Assembly (NCBI GenBank): GCA_002337045.1
Contig: DDFF01000004.1
Span: 46,614 to 110,613 of the forward strand
Reading direction: 5' to 3'
DNA: 64,000 nt
DNA from: Bacteroidetes bacterium UBA1935
Lineage (GTDB): Bacteria; Bacteroidota; Bacteroidia; Chitinophagales; Chitinophagaceae
Part shown: one piece after another, positions 18,901 through 26,967 of the stretch
Layout of the letters: each line of letters starts with the position of its first letter
Position numbering within the stretch: the stretch's first letter is position 1
Notes under the pieces: model-generated
What the model saw: the letters and a program-made list of their open reading frames with translations, nothing else
Database searches by the model: none
Told to the model about the DNA's origin: nothing
Translations under genes and position numbers: made by a program

Positions 18901-19050
18901 GAAAACGTCTATATAAGGAGACAGTGCAAATATTTTGATAACGACTCTATATTCTTTGTGAAACCTAATCAGAAAAGGCTCTGGAGTAGTTCCGCGGCTA
19001 TTAATGACGCGAGAGAGTTAATTGCTGAAATCCTCAACATGAAATCTTGA
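15970..19050 (+). CDS. N6-adenine DNA methyltransferase of a restriction-type system
   Basis: 1026 residues from the ATG at 15970 (a TTG at 15955 is in frame but less likely). The gamma-class amino-methyltransferase core is clear: the pre-motif DKKEEAGQYYTPPSLVELVL (about residue 309), SAM-binding motif I ILDPACGSGIFLVEG (about 345) and catalytic motif IV VVGNPPFGSK (about 461). About 300 residues on each side form an N-terminal domain and a C-terminal target-recognition-like region. Length and layout resemble type I HsdM-like or type IIG/Eco57I-like enzymes without a fused nuclease. The stop overlaps the next ATG (TGATG), coupling it to a PD-(D/E)XK gene. It presumably protects host DNA; specificity is not readable. 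Confidence 0.88.
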   Translation: MASKHIYANLGYTSLKKASDPSLHDVVDFQRLKVDRVYYSGQYPAIFFKEVVSFDADTLKEIARIQHLVWNYRKVMFLFVSSNTEVRIYNCTLKPFNYDNPNIDITIELEKYELIREGVTALKTITEIFSQTAVDSGTLWNTDNDLKNKISLQNRIDKFLVSSLLNAAKKLKANGLSDEVIHSLLMRSIFIMYLEDKGAAGETNLYSKIDKNANCYFDILESVDATYRLFDKLEVHFNGNVFPIIENEKELISDSDLKIIKNCLFDGDLSGNAKLFNWRLFRFDIIQIELLSEIYEHFLEEFRTDKKEEAGQYYTPPSLVELVLNEKLPTTKADTNWHVKILDPACGSGIFLVEGYKRLIQRWKNANPGKLIEFSDLKDILVENIYGIEYDKLAIRVTTFSLYLAMVEQLNPSTLWIDNSRKFPYLISDKSDGTLKKQGSNLLRADTVAEIDNGDVPEMQLVVGNPPFGSKTSKHKPTKDFCSKHGFGQDLVIPFLYKAADFAPSGSVALIFNTKVLTNTEGPFQNFRRWLFNDVYVEKVYNLSIFRKALKSFGGQLFSSAVGPVSIAFYQKNKPAKIKNTIEYWAPKTYVKNTLVEGVIIDNSDIKFLPRIECEKPDTKIWKIAMWGSLEDYAFVSELLQRNNLGKFIDENKLEKGLGLQFLDNSTKNPLPDKDIAKLPYVHPEAISRFFTHSDHFSKPVTGLTEKSKIIYRKHYKLANNAPVKSIDVFRRLGTKEAYVGPHILVKEGLSNKKLCASFVPQDSTFNSKVLGISGKNKQLLKAITAFINSDLATYVLFLISASIGIEREEIKPNEIYQIPFDLDAEDIKVLAGYVDDIIKRVNSNHPLFADVSDIEALINEKIFDIFKIAKTQQYLIDDFLTFNADLIFSGHKSSALKPITSDECHNYSSVLTKELQKFLGSSERVSTIGYYVFAKQPLSLVKITFGAGKEVKVVKANEEFETHLSTINRYLLKKEGENVYIRRQCKYFDNDSIFFVKPNQKRLWSSSAAINDARELIAEILNMKS

Positions 19051-19673
19051 TGTCATCATTAAATCCCAATATTGCGGCTAAATTCAAGATACAGTTCAAA
19101 GAACATTGTATCTCCCTGCTGTTAGAGGGGTACGAGTCACTCAAAGATGAAAAAGGGGTTCGGGAGTTGTCAGAAAATAATATTACTGCGCGGCTAATGG
19201 GGTTCATTGATAAAAATCCGAAACGAAAAACGTTTCAAATTAGTGTCATTCGTGAAGCTTATCATGATACAGAAGAAATATACGAAGGTGAGGTTGATGC
19301 CGACAAATCACCGAGAATTGATATGAAATATATCACCTGGAATGGTTCGGATGAATATACGTTTCACCTAGAATGTAAAAATCTTGCTGAGAATAACTGG
19401 ATTAAATCAACATCTGCTACCGTTGATGCCAACGCACTAAGAAAAAGATATATTTCGACGGGAATACAGAATTTTGTTTCTGGTCGGTACCCTTTAGGTT
19501 GCCTGGTTGGTTATGTTCTGGAAGGCCGTATCGCCAAAATTGTCGAAAAGGTGAACGCCATTTTATCATCTGATGGCCGCAAATCGGAGAACTTGAAAAG
19601 TAAATCTACAAGCGTTTACTCGTCTACACATTCGCCTTTGGTACTAGAGCATTACTTTTTGACATTCCAATAG
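19050..19673 (+). CDS. Small PD-(D/E)XK nuclease-like protein coupled to the methylase
   Basis: 207 residues from the ATG at 19050, overlapping the methylase stop by 1 nt. It has a recognisable PD-(D/E)XK core: the acidic residue in SPRIDMKY (D91), then FHLECKNL with E108 and K110, followed by a helix (DANALRKRYISTGIQNFVSGRYPLGCLVGYVL) typical of this fold. No other domain is present. Family logic suggests the nuclease partner of the preceding methylase or an accessory nuclease of the downstream helicase-methylase-ATPase unit. Cleavage activity is inferred from the motif only. Confidence 0.7.
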   Translation: MSSLNPNIAAKFKIQFKEHCISLLLEGYESLKDEKGVRELSENNITARLMGFIDKNPKRKTFQISVIREAYHDTEEIYEGEVDADKSPRIDMKYITWNGSDEYTFHLECKNLAENNWIKSTSATVDANALRKRYISTGIQNFVSGRYPLGCLVGYVLEGRIAKIVEKVNAILSSDGRKSENLKSKSTSVYSSTHSPLVLEHYFLTFQ

Positions 19674-19771
19674 CTCTATTCAGTAAACTTAAGAAATCTG
19701 CTAGTTAAATGTACGGATGTAGCAGTGATCAGGCTTTAGTTTTAGCCTAGCACTTAATACACTCATATTGT

Positions 19772-19779
19772 TATATTTG
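19772..19779 (+). promoter_or_regulatory. TATATTTG -7 box before the helicase operon
   Basis: TATATTTG matches TAnnTTTG and lies 57 nt before the ATG at 19837. If used, transcription starts near 19786, which excludes the in-frame TTG at 19768 as start codon and supports the ATG at 19837. No convincing -33 TTG was found at standard spacing. Confidence 0.4.
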
Positions 19780-19836
19780 TGTCTAACTATAAATGGTTGG
19801 TATAGTAATTCAGAAATTGACCCACTAGGCACCTTA

Positions 19837-22800
19837 ATGTTAATAGATAACGAAAATATCAATCTAAAAGTCCACGAATGGATTTCTTCTTACACCGAGG
19901 TCGGTAAAATAGACATTGTTACAGGGTATTTTACGGTAGGTGCTCTTGCTTGGCTATCGAAAGAAGTAAATGACAAGATATCAGAAGTTAGGCTTGTACT
20001 AGGTGATATTGTAAATATCGAAAGTGAAGAAAGCCGACCTTTGGATTTGCTTAATGAAAATATCAGTGTTGAAGCTGCATTGAAATTAAGCCACCTTTCT
20101 CAGGAGGCCGTGAGTTTTTTGAAACAGGATAAAGTAACCGCGAAAACCCTCGAACCAAACTTCTGTCATGCTAAATGTTACTTATTCACTCCAGAAAAAA
20201 ATGACGAAAGAAACAAGTATTTCGTCACGGGTAGTTCGAATTTGACCGAAGCAGGCATTGGGCTGAAATCAACAAGTAACGTTGAACTCAATATAGCTGA
20301 AACAGGAAACAACAGTCAATATAAAGAACTTGTAGACTGGTTCGAGAGTTTATGGCGACGGCCAGAGGCTCATAAGGAGAAGACCATCGTCAGTAACGAT
20401 GGTACAAAGCGAAAAATTGACTTTAAACAATATCTGATTGAAGAAATAGAACGGATATTCGTTAAGTATACCCCTCGTGAGCTCTATTACAAAGTGTTGT
20501 TTGAGCTGTTTGGTGGGCAACTGTTGGATGCTGAAAACGATCCGGAGTTTAATCGCCAAATAGGTAGGTTAGAAAATTCGGTTGTCTACAATTCTCTGTA
20601 TGAATTCCAGAAGAAAGGTGTATTGAGCCTTATCCGTATGCTCCAGAAGTATAATGGCGCGATACTGGCAGATGCCGTTGGCCTTGGCAAGACGTGGAGT
20701 GCTCTCGCTGTAATTAAGTTCTTTCAGTTACAAGGCCGCGAAATCATTCTTTTGTGTCCTAAGAAGTTGGAGCATAATTGGAGACGTTATCTAAAGCATC
20801 ATGGGTCTAAATTCGAAAAAGATCAATTCGATTTTTTTATCCGTTTTCATACCGATATGAATAATGAGCGCCTAGAAAAATATTTTGACCGGGCGGATAA
20901 ATCATTTACCAACTATAAGCCAAAGCTTATTGTGATAGATGAGAGTCATAATCTGAGAAATGATAAGTCAACCCGTTACAAGTTCCTGCTCGACGAGATT
21001 CTGAAGAATAACGATGACGTAAAGGTGCTCTTACTTTCGGCCACCCCAATTAATAATTCACTTAACGACATTCGAAATCAGTTCAAATTGATTGCAAAAG
21101 GCGACGCTAATGCTTTTGATGAATCTTTAGGTGTAAAGAACATCGATTATTCCTTTAGAGCTGCACAAAAGGCATTCAATGACTGGCGTGAACAGCCTTC
21201 GCCTCAAATCGGCGACTTCATCAAAAAGTTACCAGCGAACTTTTTCACGCTTACAGACTCATTGATTGTTGCTAGGACCCGCAAAATGATTGAAGGAGAA
21301 CAATCTAATCTTTCATTTCCAGTTAAGTCAAAGCCAGTAAATCTTTTTGTTACTCCGAGCCAGTTGGGAAACTTTGAATCGTTCGAAGAATTATTTGATC
21401 ATTTCCCTCCAATGTTGTCAGCTTATCAACCATCCTTTTACTTGGATGACGACAGTCCGGCCGATCACGATGTCTTACATGATGAACGACAAAGGGATCG
21501 CTTTCTTGTAAAAATGATTTACATCTTAATGGTAAAGCGGTTGGAGTCGTCTTGGTATTCATTCCATGCGACAGTTAGAAAGATCAAAGACCACCATCAA
21601 GATGCTCTGGATAAAATCAAAGTCTATCAGGACGGACGACCAACTAGTCTTTCAACTGAAGAGAATTCAGACTTATTTGAGGATGACGATTTTCAAGACG
21701 ATTTTGTTGATTTGGCTCTCGGCAAAAAGCGAAAAATTCTACTTTCGGAAATAGACGCCGCAGGCAATCTGGAAGTTTTTAAAAGGGATCTTAAAAGGGA
21801 CTTGGACGCACTAGACAATATTTTTGTCAACCTGCAGAAATTTGAAAGCAAAATAAACGCAGAACTTATAAGGCCTAGAAATCTACGTTCAGAGGACGAT
21901 AAGATTCAAACATTAATTAAAGAAATTAATAAAAAAAGAACCCTTGGGGCTAACAACAATAATTCGAAGGTTGTAATTTTTACAGTCTATCGCGACACTG
22001 CTCAATATTTGTTCACTCAGCTAAAAGGGAGAGGGTTCGACAAGCTTGCTATGGTATCTGGTTCAGGTTCGCTGACGAGTGACTCAAGCGAGGAGACGAA
22101 CAACTTTGAGCCTATCCTCGAACGTTTTGCCCCATACACAAAACTATTCAGGGAGTGTGAGTGGGATTTTAAGACAAATAGCAAAGGCTTGGACGCGTAT
22201 CAAGAATGGCTGGAATGGGTTGCACAGAAACACCCAAAGGTTTTAGCAAAATTAAAGAATCCTATTGACATACTCATTGCTACTGATGCTTTGAGCGAGG
22301 GGCAGAATCTACAGGATGCGGATATGGTGATTAACTACGACATTCATTGGAACCCAGTCCGAATAATCCAAAGAATGGGAAGAATTGATCGACTTGGTAG
22401 CCCTAATAAGCAAATATTCGGTATTAATTTTTGGCCCTCAAACAATATCAATTCTTACCTTAATCTTCAAGGCAGAATTGAACATCGAATGGCAGCAATG
22501 AAACTTGCTGGTGCTGAGGTTGACCACAACTTCTCTGATACATTCCAGGAAATGGTCCGTGATGAATCGCTAGACCAACGGATGAAAAATCGCATGTTGG
22601 AGCAAATGCAGTTAACGTTTGATGATTTGGAAGGTGAAGAAGCTTTTGGCTTTGACAACTTGTCATTGGAACAGTACCGTCAGGATTTAATGGACGAACT
22701 TAACCATGACAAAGTCAAATATTTGAAAATGCCTAACGCTGTTTATACAGGGTTTCAATCAAGCAATGAATTATGCAGTGCGGACGGGCTTATTGCCTTG

Positions 22801-23223
22801 CTTGGCTATCCAACAAGGCCACCTAAGGCAAAGGATCACAAGTATCAAATCTTCGATTTAGTGTATATTGATACCAATGGCAAAAAAGTATTGTTCAATC
22901 AAAAAGACGTATTGGATGCCTTGGCGTACCATAAGGGTGAGCAGCGCTTTATTCCTGATGAGATTGATAAAGGAGACCCAATTGCTATACAGAAGATCGC
23001 CTCTGCTATTCAAGGATGGCTAAATCGCCAAGTATCTGACGAGTATATACTTGAGGACGGCTCAACCAAAAAAGCTATGGGTGTTGAGGCTAAAGACATC
23101 CTGGCAAAACTTAGAAAGGGCGACAAAAGTGCGCTTTCTCGAGTACGCGAGAATAAGTCTGTTGAACAGAAATTTCAAATTGGCAACTTTGATTTAATAA
23201 CTTGGTTTTTAGTAACGGTTTAG
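19837..23223 (+). CDS. PLD-nuclease-like and SNF2-family helicase fusion (Hma-type helicase)
   Basis: 1128 residues from the ATG at 19837. Residues 1-170 form a phospholipase-D-like domain with one HxK motif (FCHAKCYLF, H111/K113) and GSSNLTEAG (about 132-140). The helicase follows: Walker A LADAVGLGKTWSA (about 279), DEAH-like box LIVIDESHNLRND (about 364), LLLSATPINN (about 399), then the C-terminal lobe with IATDALSEGQNLQDADMVIN and RIIQRMGRIDRLG (about 813-855), a RapA/SNF2-like layout. A single HxK domain would need dimerisation to form a PLD active site. It is first of a three-gene unit with a methylase and an ATPase. Likely role: ATP-driven DNA translocation and processing in phage defence. 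Confidence 0.88.
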   Translation: MLIDNENINLKVHEWISSYTEVGKIDIVTGYFTVGALAWLSKEVNDKISEVRLVLGDIVNIESEESRPLDLLNENISVEAALKLSHLSQEAVSFLKQDKVTAKTLEPNFCHAKCYLFTPEKNDERNKYFVTGSSNLTEAGIGLKSTSNVELNIAETGNNSQYKELVDWFESLWRRPEAHKEKTIVSNDGTKRKIDFKQYLIEEIERIFVKYTPRELYYKVLFELFGGQLLDAENDPEFNRQIGRLENSVVYNSLYEFQKKGVLSLIRMLQKYNGAILADAVGLGKTWSALAVIKFFQLQGREIILLCPKKLEHNWRRYLKHHGSKFEKDQFDFFIRFHTDMNNERLEKYFDRADKSFTNYKPKLIVIDESHNLRNDKSTRYKFLLDEILKNNDDVKVLLLSATPINNSLNDIRNQFKLIAKGDANAFDESLGVKNIDYSFRAAQKAFNDWREQPSPQIGDFIKKLPANFFTLTDSLIVARTRKMIEGEQSNLSFPVKSKPVNLFVTPSQLGNFESFEELFDHFPPMLSAYQPSFYLDDDSPADHDVLHDERQRDRFLVKMIYILMVKRLESSWYSFHATVRKIKDHHQDALDKIKVYQDGRPTSLSTEENSDLFEDDDFQDDFVDLALGKKRKILLSEIDAAGNLEVFKRDLKRDLDALDNIFVNLQKFESKINAELIRPRNLRSEDDKIQTLIKEINKKRTLGANNNNSKVVIFTVYRDTAQYLFTQLKGRGFDKLAMVSGSGSLTSDSSEETNNFEPILERFAPYTKLFRECEWDFKTNSKGLDAYQEWLEWVAQKHPKVLAKLKNPIDILIATDALSEGQNLQDADMVINYDIHWNPVRIIQRMGRIDRLGSPNKQIFGINFWPSNNINSYLNLQGRIEHRMAAMKLAGAEVDHNFSDTFQEMVRDESLDQRMKNRMLEQMQLTFDDLEGEEAFGFDNLSLEQYRQDLMDELNHDKVKYLKMPNAVYTGFQSSNELCSADGLIALLGYPTRPPKAKDHKYQIFDLVYIDTNGKKVLFNQKDVLDALAYHKGEQRFIPDEIDKGDPIAIQKIASAIQGWLNRQVSDEYILEDGSTKKAMGVEAKDILAKLRKGDKSALSRVRENKSVEQKFQIGNFDLITWFLVTV

Positions 23224-23226
23224 ACT

Positions 23227-26200
23227 ATGAGACTTTCGGCTTTTAAACAGAGCAATTTTGTTGAGGCGCTAAAAATGTTCTTTAGCGATCTAAACGTACC
23301 TGTCAATTATGTTACCAAAGAATCTACTACTGTTCAGGAAATACTTAAGGATACCTATAAGGAAAGCGATGCTTTTGCATTAGTTGATGAGGTGTACTTT
23401 GTTGGAATGGTGGATGACAGCGCCTTTGATGGTGGAACTAGTCTGTATATTGAACAGATTAAATCAGACTACGACGGCATACTGATTTTTGGCATTACCC
23501 TAAAGTCACGTCCGAATGGATTACTACCGACACGCGCTCAACTTGCAGAAATTGCAAGATCATTTAATCGCGAATTTTATTATACGCCGGTTATCGTGGT
23601 TTTTAAGTATGAACATTACATAGCTTTTGCAAATACAGAGCGTCTGAAGTATAGACAAGAATGGAGAGAGGGTGAAAAGGCGGGAAAGGTCACGCTTCTA
23701 AGGGATATCGATGTCGATAAACCGCATTCTGGACATGAAAGGATTTTGTCGGAATTAAAGATTCCATATTCTGGAAGATTAAAGATAAATTCATTTTCAA
23801 AAATATACGAATACTGGCAGCAAGTCTTTAGCGTTAATATCCTGAACAAGAAGTTCTATCAAGAGCTATCGTCATGGTATTTTTGGGCAATTCAAAATGT
23901 TACTTTTCCAGGTGCTCCTACATCGCAGGATGCTTTTGTTAAAAAGATGAAACTGGAAGACCTTGTACATGAACACAATGCAACTAATGTTATTCGGTTG
24001 CTCACACGTTTGCTATTTGTTTGGTTTATTAAAGAAAAGAAACTAATTCCAGAGGAATTGTTTGAGTTAGACACATTGCAGAAAGATATACTTAAGGAGA
24101 TATCGCCTTTTCATGATGAAGGGATGTTTAAGGATTCAAACAAACATAGTGTCTACTATAAAGCAATATTGCAGAATTTGTTTTTTGCCACCTTAAACTG
24201 TCCAATTGAGAGTGACAACCTGGACAAACGGAAACGTGATTTCCGTGGTGAAGGTTACGGGACGCATAGGGGAATCGACTATCTCATGCGCTACAAGCAG
24301 TATTTTAAACAGCCAGAGAAATTCCTAGAGAAATTAAATAGTACAGTGCCATTCCTGAATGGCGGTCTCTTTGAATGCTTGGACGACAAATTCAACAATG
24401 TTTACATTGATGGCTTCTCCGACCAAATGATAAAGGGTGAACAATTGATTGTCCCAGATTATCTTTTCTTTGGGTTAGAGGAACATGCAGACCTGAGCGA
24501 TATTGTTGGGATTGCGGATAAAAAGTACAAGAATGCTGCAGTCAAAGGGCTTATTAACATTCTTAAATCGTATAAGTTCACGATAACCGAGAACACACCA
24601 ATTGAAGAAGATATTGCGTTAGACCCTGAACTCTTAGGCAAAGTATTTGAAAATTTGCTAGCCAGTTACAATCCTGAAACCCAAAGCACAGCTCGCAAAC
24701 AAACTGGGTCATATTATACCCCGCGTGAGATTGTTAACTATATGGTTGATGAGAGCCTTATCGCTTTTCTTAAAAAACGGCTTTCGCAAACCAACATCGA
24801 TCTGAATAATTTAGAGAACGAGCTACGTGTTTTGACTTCATTTGATAAACGGGTTCCGTTTGGTGACACACCCGATATAAAGCATGAAATCATAAAGGCT
24901 TTGAGTGAATGCACAATTCTTGATCCAGCTTGTGGTTCGGGCGCCTTCCCTATGGGGGCGTTGCAGAAAATGGTTCATGTTTTGCAAAAACTCGACCCCG
25001 ATAATAAAATTTGGAAAGACGTACAACTAAAGAAAGCTGAACAAGAGTCGAAAGCTGCGTTCGAAATAGAAAACAATGATGCTCGTACGGAACGACTGCT
25101 CGAAATCAATGAAGCATTTGACCAGAGTATCAATGATCCCGACTATGCACGTAAATTATTTTTGATTGAGAACTGTATATACGGAGTCGATATACAGCCA
25201 ATAGCGACGCAAATTTCGAAGCTGCGGTTCTTTATTTCCTTAGTAGTTGAGCAGAAGGTTGACGGCAATAAGCCAAACTTTGGTATCCGTCCTTTACCGA
25301 ACCTTGAGACCAAATTTGTAGCAGCGAATACACTTATTGGGATAGAAAAGCCAGATGTTCAGCTGAGCTTGTATGAAACTGATGAAGTAAAGGCGCTAGA
25401 AACAAGACTTAAAGCTGTTCGACATAAGCTATTTAGTGCCAAAAGCAAAGAAACTAAGCTCAAGTATAGACAACTTGATCAAGAGTTACGTGCGGGGATC
25501 GCAGTTGAACTTCAGAAGGCAGGTTGGGCGACAGACATTGCCGAAAAGCTATCTGGCTGGGATCCGTATGATCAAAACGCTTCCTCGGTATTCTTCGATA
25601 GTGAGTGGATGTTTGATGTAACTGAAGGCTTCGATATCGTTATCGGTAACCCGCCATATATCAATGCCAATGAATTAAAAAAGAAGCTTGGTGATAAATA
25701 TGAAAAACTAAAAGATGGGTATGAGTCTGCAAAAGGCACGATAGATATCTATATTCTTTTTATTGAATTCGGCCTTAAATCACTAAGCCGTGACGGTTCG
25801 CTTTGTTACATTACGCCCAATAGGTTTTTGTCCGCTAGCTATGGTGAAGCACTCAGAGAATTCATTCATCGTGATTATTCTATTAGATCAATATCTGATT
25901 TTTCATCTGTACAGGTTTTTGAGGCGGTATCAACGTACCCAATTGTCTCGCTAATTGCCCGTAGGGATGTGCTCAGCGACTTTATAGATGTTAGGAAATT
26001 TGACAAAAAGTTCTCGGTGGTCGATTCGTGGTTAAATGATTCCGCCGATTTAGAACTACTACCTGGAAAAATATGGGGCTTCCTTTTAAACAGCAAAATC
26101 GACATTGTGAAGAAGATTCTTATCCAGTCTGTTCCTTTATCAGATTGCGGCATAATCAATGCAACCTCCACAACTAAGGAGGCTGATGACTACCATGAGC

Positions 26201-26967
26201 TGATAAATGAGGAGTCAGGGCTGAAACTTGTGAATACGGGCACGATTGATAGTTATCTTCCACTATGGGGTAAGGAAAAACTCACGGATAAAGGCGAAAC
26301 GTATCTGACACCATATTTACGGGAAGATATAAAACGAGTTTCTTCCCAAAGGATAAAACTATACAACAGTCCTAAAATTATTGTTGCAAAAATCGCGTTA
26401 AGGCTTGAAGCGTTTTATGATAAGAACGGCGACTATGCTTCCATCAACACGAACTGTATTCATTCGTTTAAAAAGGGTTTTAGACCTGAATATGTTACGG
26501 TTTGGGTTAATTCAAAACTATTCCATTTTGTATTTAGTTGTTTCTTTGACGGACTACGTATGGCCGGAGGCTATTTACTGTACTCTGCTCCCAATCTAAA
26601 AAGTACGTTTATAAAACAGCCAGGAGCTGAGTATCAGGAGCTCATTAGCACTTTTCACGATCTTTTGTCTGCAACTGCAGGATCTTCCAAGTTCCAGCTA
26701 TTTGAGGAAGTTTCTAATGGTTTGTTTTTTGAGCTCTACTTTGGCGAGCACATGGTAGAAGAGGGAATAAATATTTTTGAGTTTGTCAAATTTGATATAG
26801 AAAACACAAAAAGAATTCTTTCTAAAGATGAGTTCGAGAATGCAGACTTGCTTGCTAATCATCTTCATGCCAAGTGGTCAAGCCCAGACAATAAAGTTCG
26901 TGACCGAATTAAACTGTTCTCTGTTAGAAGCCCTGAAATACTAAAACCTATTCTAGAAACTATATGA
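23227..26967 (+). CDS. Eco57I-like DNA methyltransferase (Hma-type methylase)
   Basis: 1246 residues, starting 3 nt after the helicase stop. Gamma-class adenine methylase motifs are present: QTGSYYTPREIVNYMVDESL (about 495), SAM motif I TILDPACGSGAFPMG (about 563) and catalytic motif IV IVIGNPPYINANE (about 806), with SLCYITPNRFLSASYGEALR after it. The roughly 490-residue N-terminal domain (EVYFVGMVDDSAFDGG, GILIFGITLKSRP) and the target-recognition-like C-terminus contain no nuclease motif I can see. It overlaps the ATPase gene by ATGA. It either marks host DNA or, as in BREX-like systems, takes part in self/non-self discrimination. Confidence 0.88.
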   Translation: MRLSAFKQSNFVEALKMFFSDLNVPVNYVTKESTTVQEILKDTYKESDAFALVDEVYFVGMVDDSAFDGGTSLYIEQIKSDYDGILIFGITLKSRPNGLLPTRAQLAEIARSFNREFYYTPVIVVFKYEHYIAFANTERLKYRQEWREGEKAGKVTLLRDIDVDKPHSGHERILSELKIPYSGRLKINSFSKIYEYWQQVFSVNILNKKFYQELSSWYFWAIQNVTFPGAPTSQDAFVKKMKLEDLVHEHNATNVIRLLTRLLFVWFIKEKKLIPEELFELDTLQKDILKEISPFHDEGMFKDSNKHSVYYKAILQNLFFATLNCPIESDNLDKRKRDFRGEGYGTHRGIDYLMRYKQYFKQPEKFLEKLNSTVPFLNGGLFECLDDKFNNVYIDGFSDQMIKGEQLIVPDYLFFGLEEHADLSDIVGIADKKYKNAAVKGLINILKSYKFTITENTPIEEDIALDPELLGKVFENLLASYNPETQSTARKQTGSYYTPREIVNYMVDESLIAFLKKRLSQTNIDLNNLENELRVLTSFDKRVPFGDTPDIKHEIIKALSECTILDPACGSGAFPMGALQKMVHVLQKLDPDNKIWKDVQLKKAEQESKAAFEIENNDARTERLLEINEAFDQSINDPDYARKLFLIENCIYGVDIQPIATQISKLRFFISLVVEQKVDGNKPNFGIRPLPNLETKFVAANTLIGIEKPDVQLSLYETDEVKALETRLKAVRHKLFSAKSKETKLKYRQLDQELRAGIAVELQKAGWATDIAEKLSGWDPYDQNASSVFFDSEWMFDVTEGFDIVIGNPPYINANELKKKLGDKYEKLKDGYESAKGTIDIYILFIEFGLKSLSRDGSLCYITPNRFLSASYGEALREFIHRDYSIRSISDFSSVQVFEAVSTYPIVSLIARRDVLSDFIDVRKFDKKFSVVDSWLNDSADLELLPGKIWGFLLNSKIDIVKKILIQSVPLSDCGIINATSTTKEADDYHELINEESGLKLVNTGTIDSYLPLWGKEKLTDKGETYLTPYLREDIKRVSSQRIKLYNSPKIIVAKIALRLEAFYDKNGDYASINTNCIHSFKKGFRPEYVTVWVNSKLFHFVFSCFFDGLRMAGGYLLYSAPNLKSTFIKQPGAEYQELISTFHDLLSATAGSSKFQLFEEVSNGLFFELYFGEHMVEEGINIFEFVKFDIENTKRILSKDEFENADLLANHLHAKWSSPDNKVRDRIKLFSVRSPEILKPILETI

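Noticed and set aside
19768..19836. In-frame upstream TTG start for the PLD-SNF2 helicase
   Set aside because: A TATATTTG -7 box at 19772-19779 would put the transcript start downstream of this codon, and the added residues resemble no domain.
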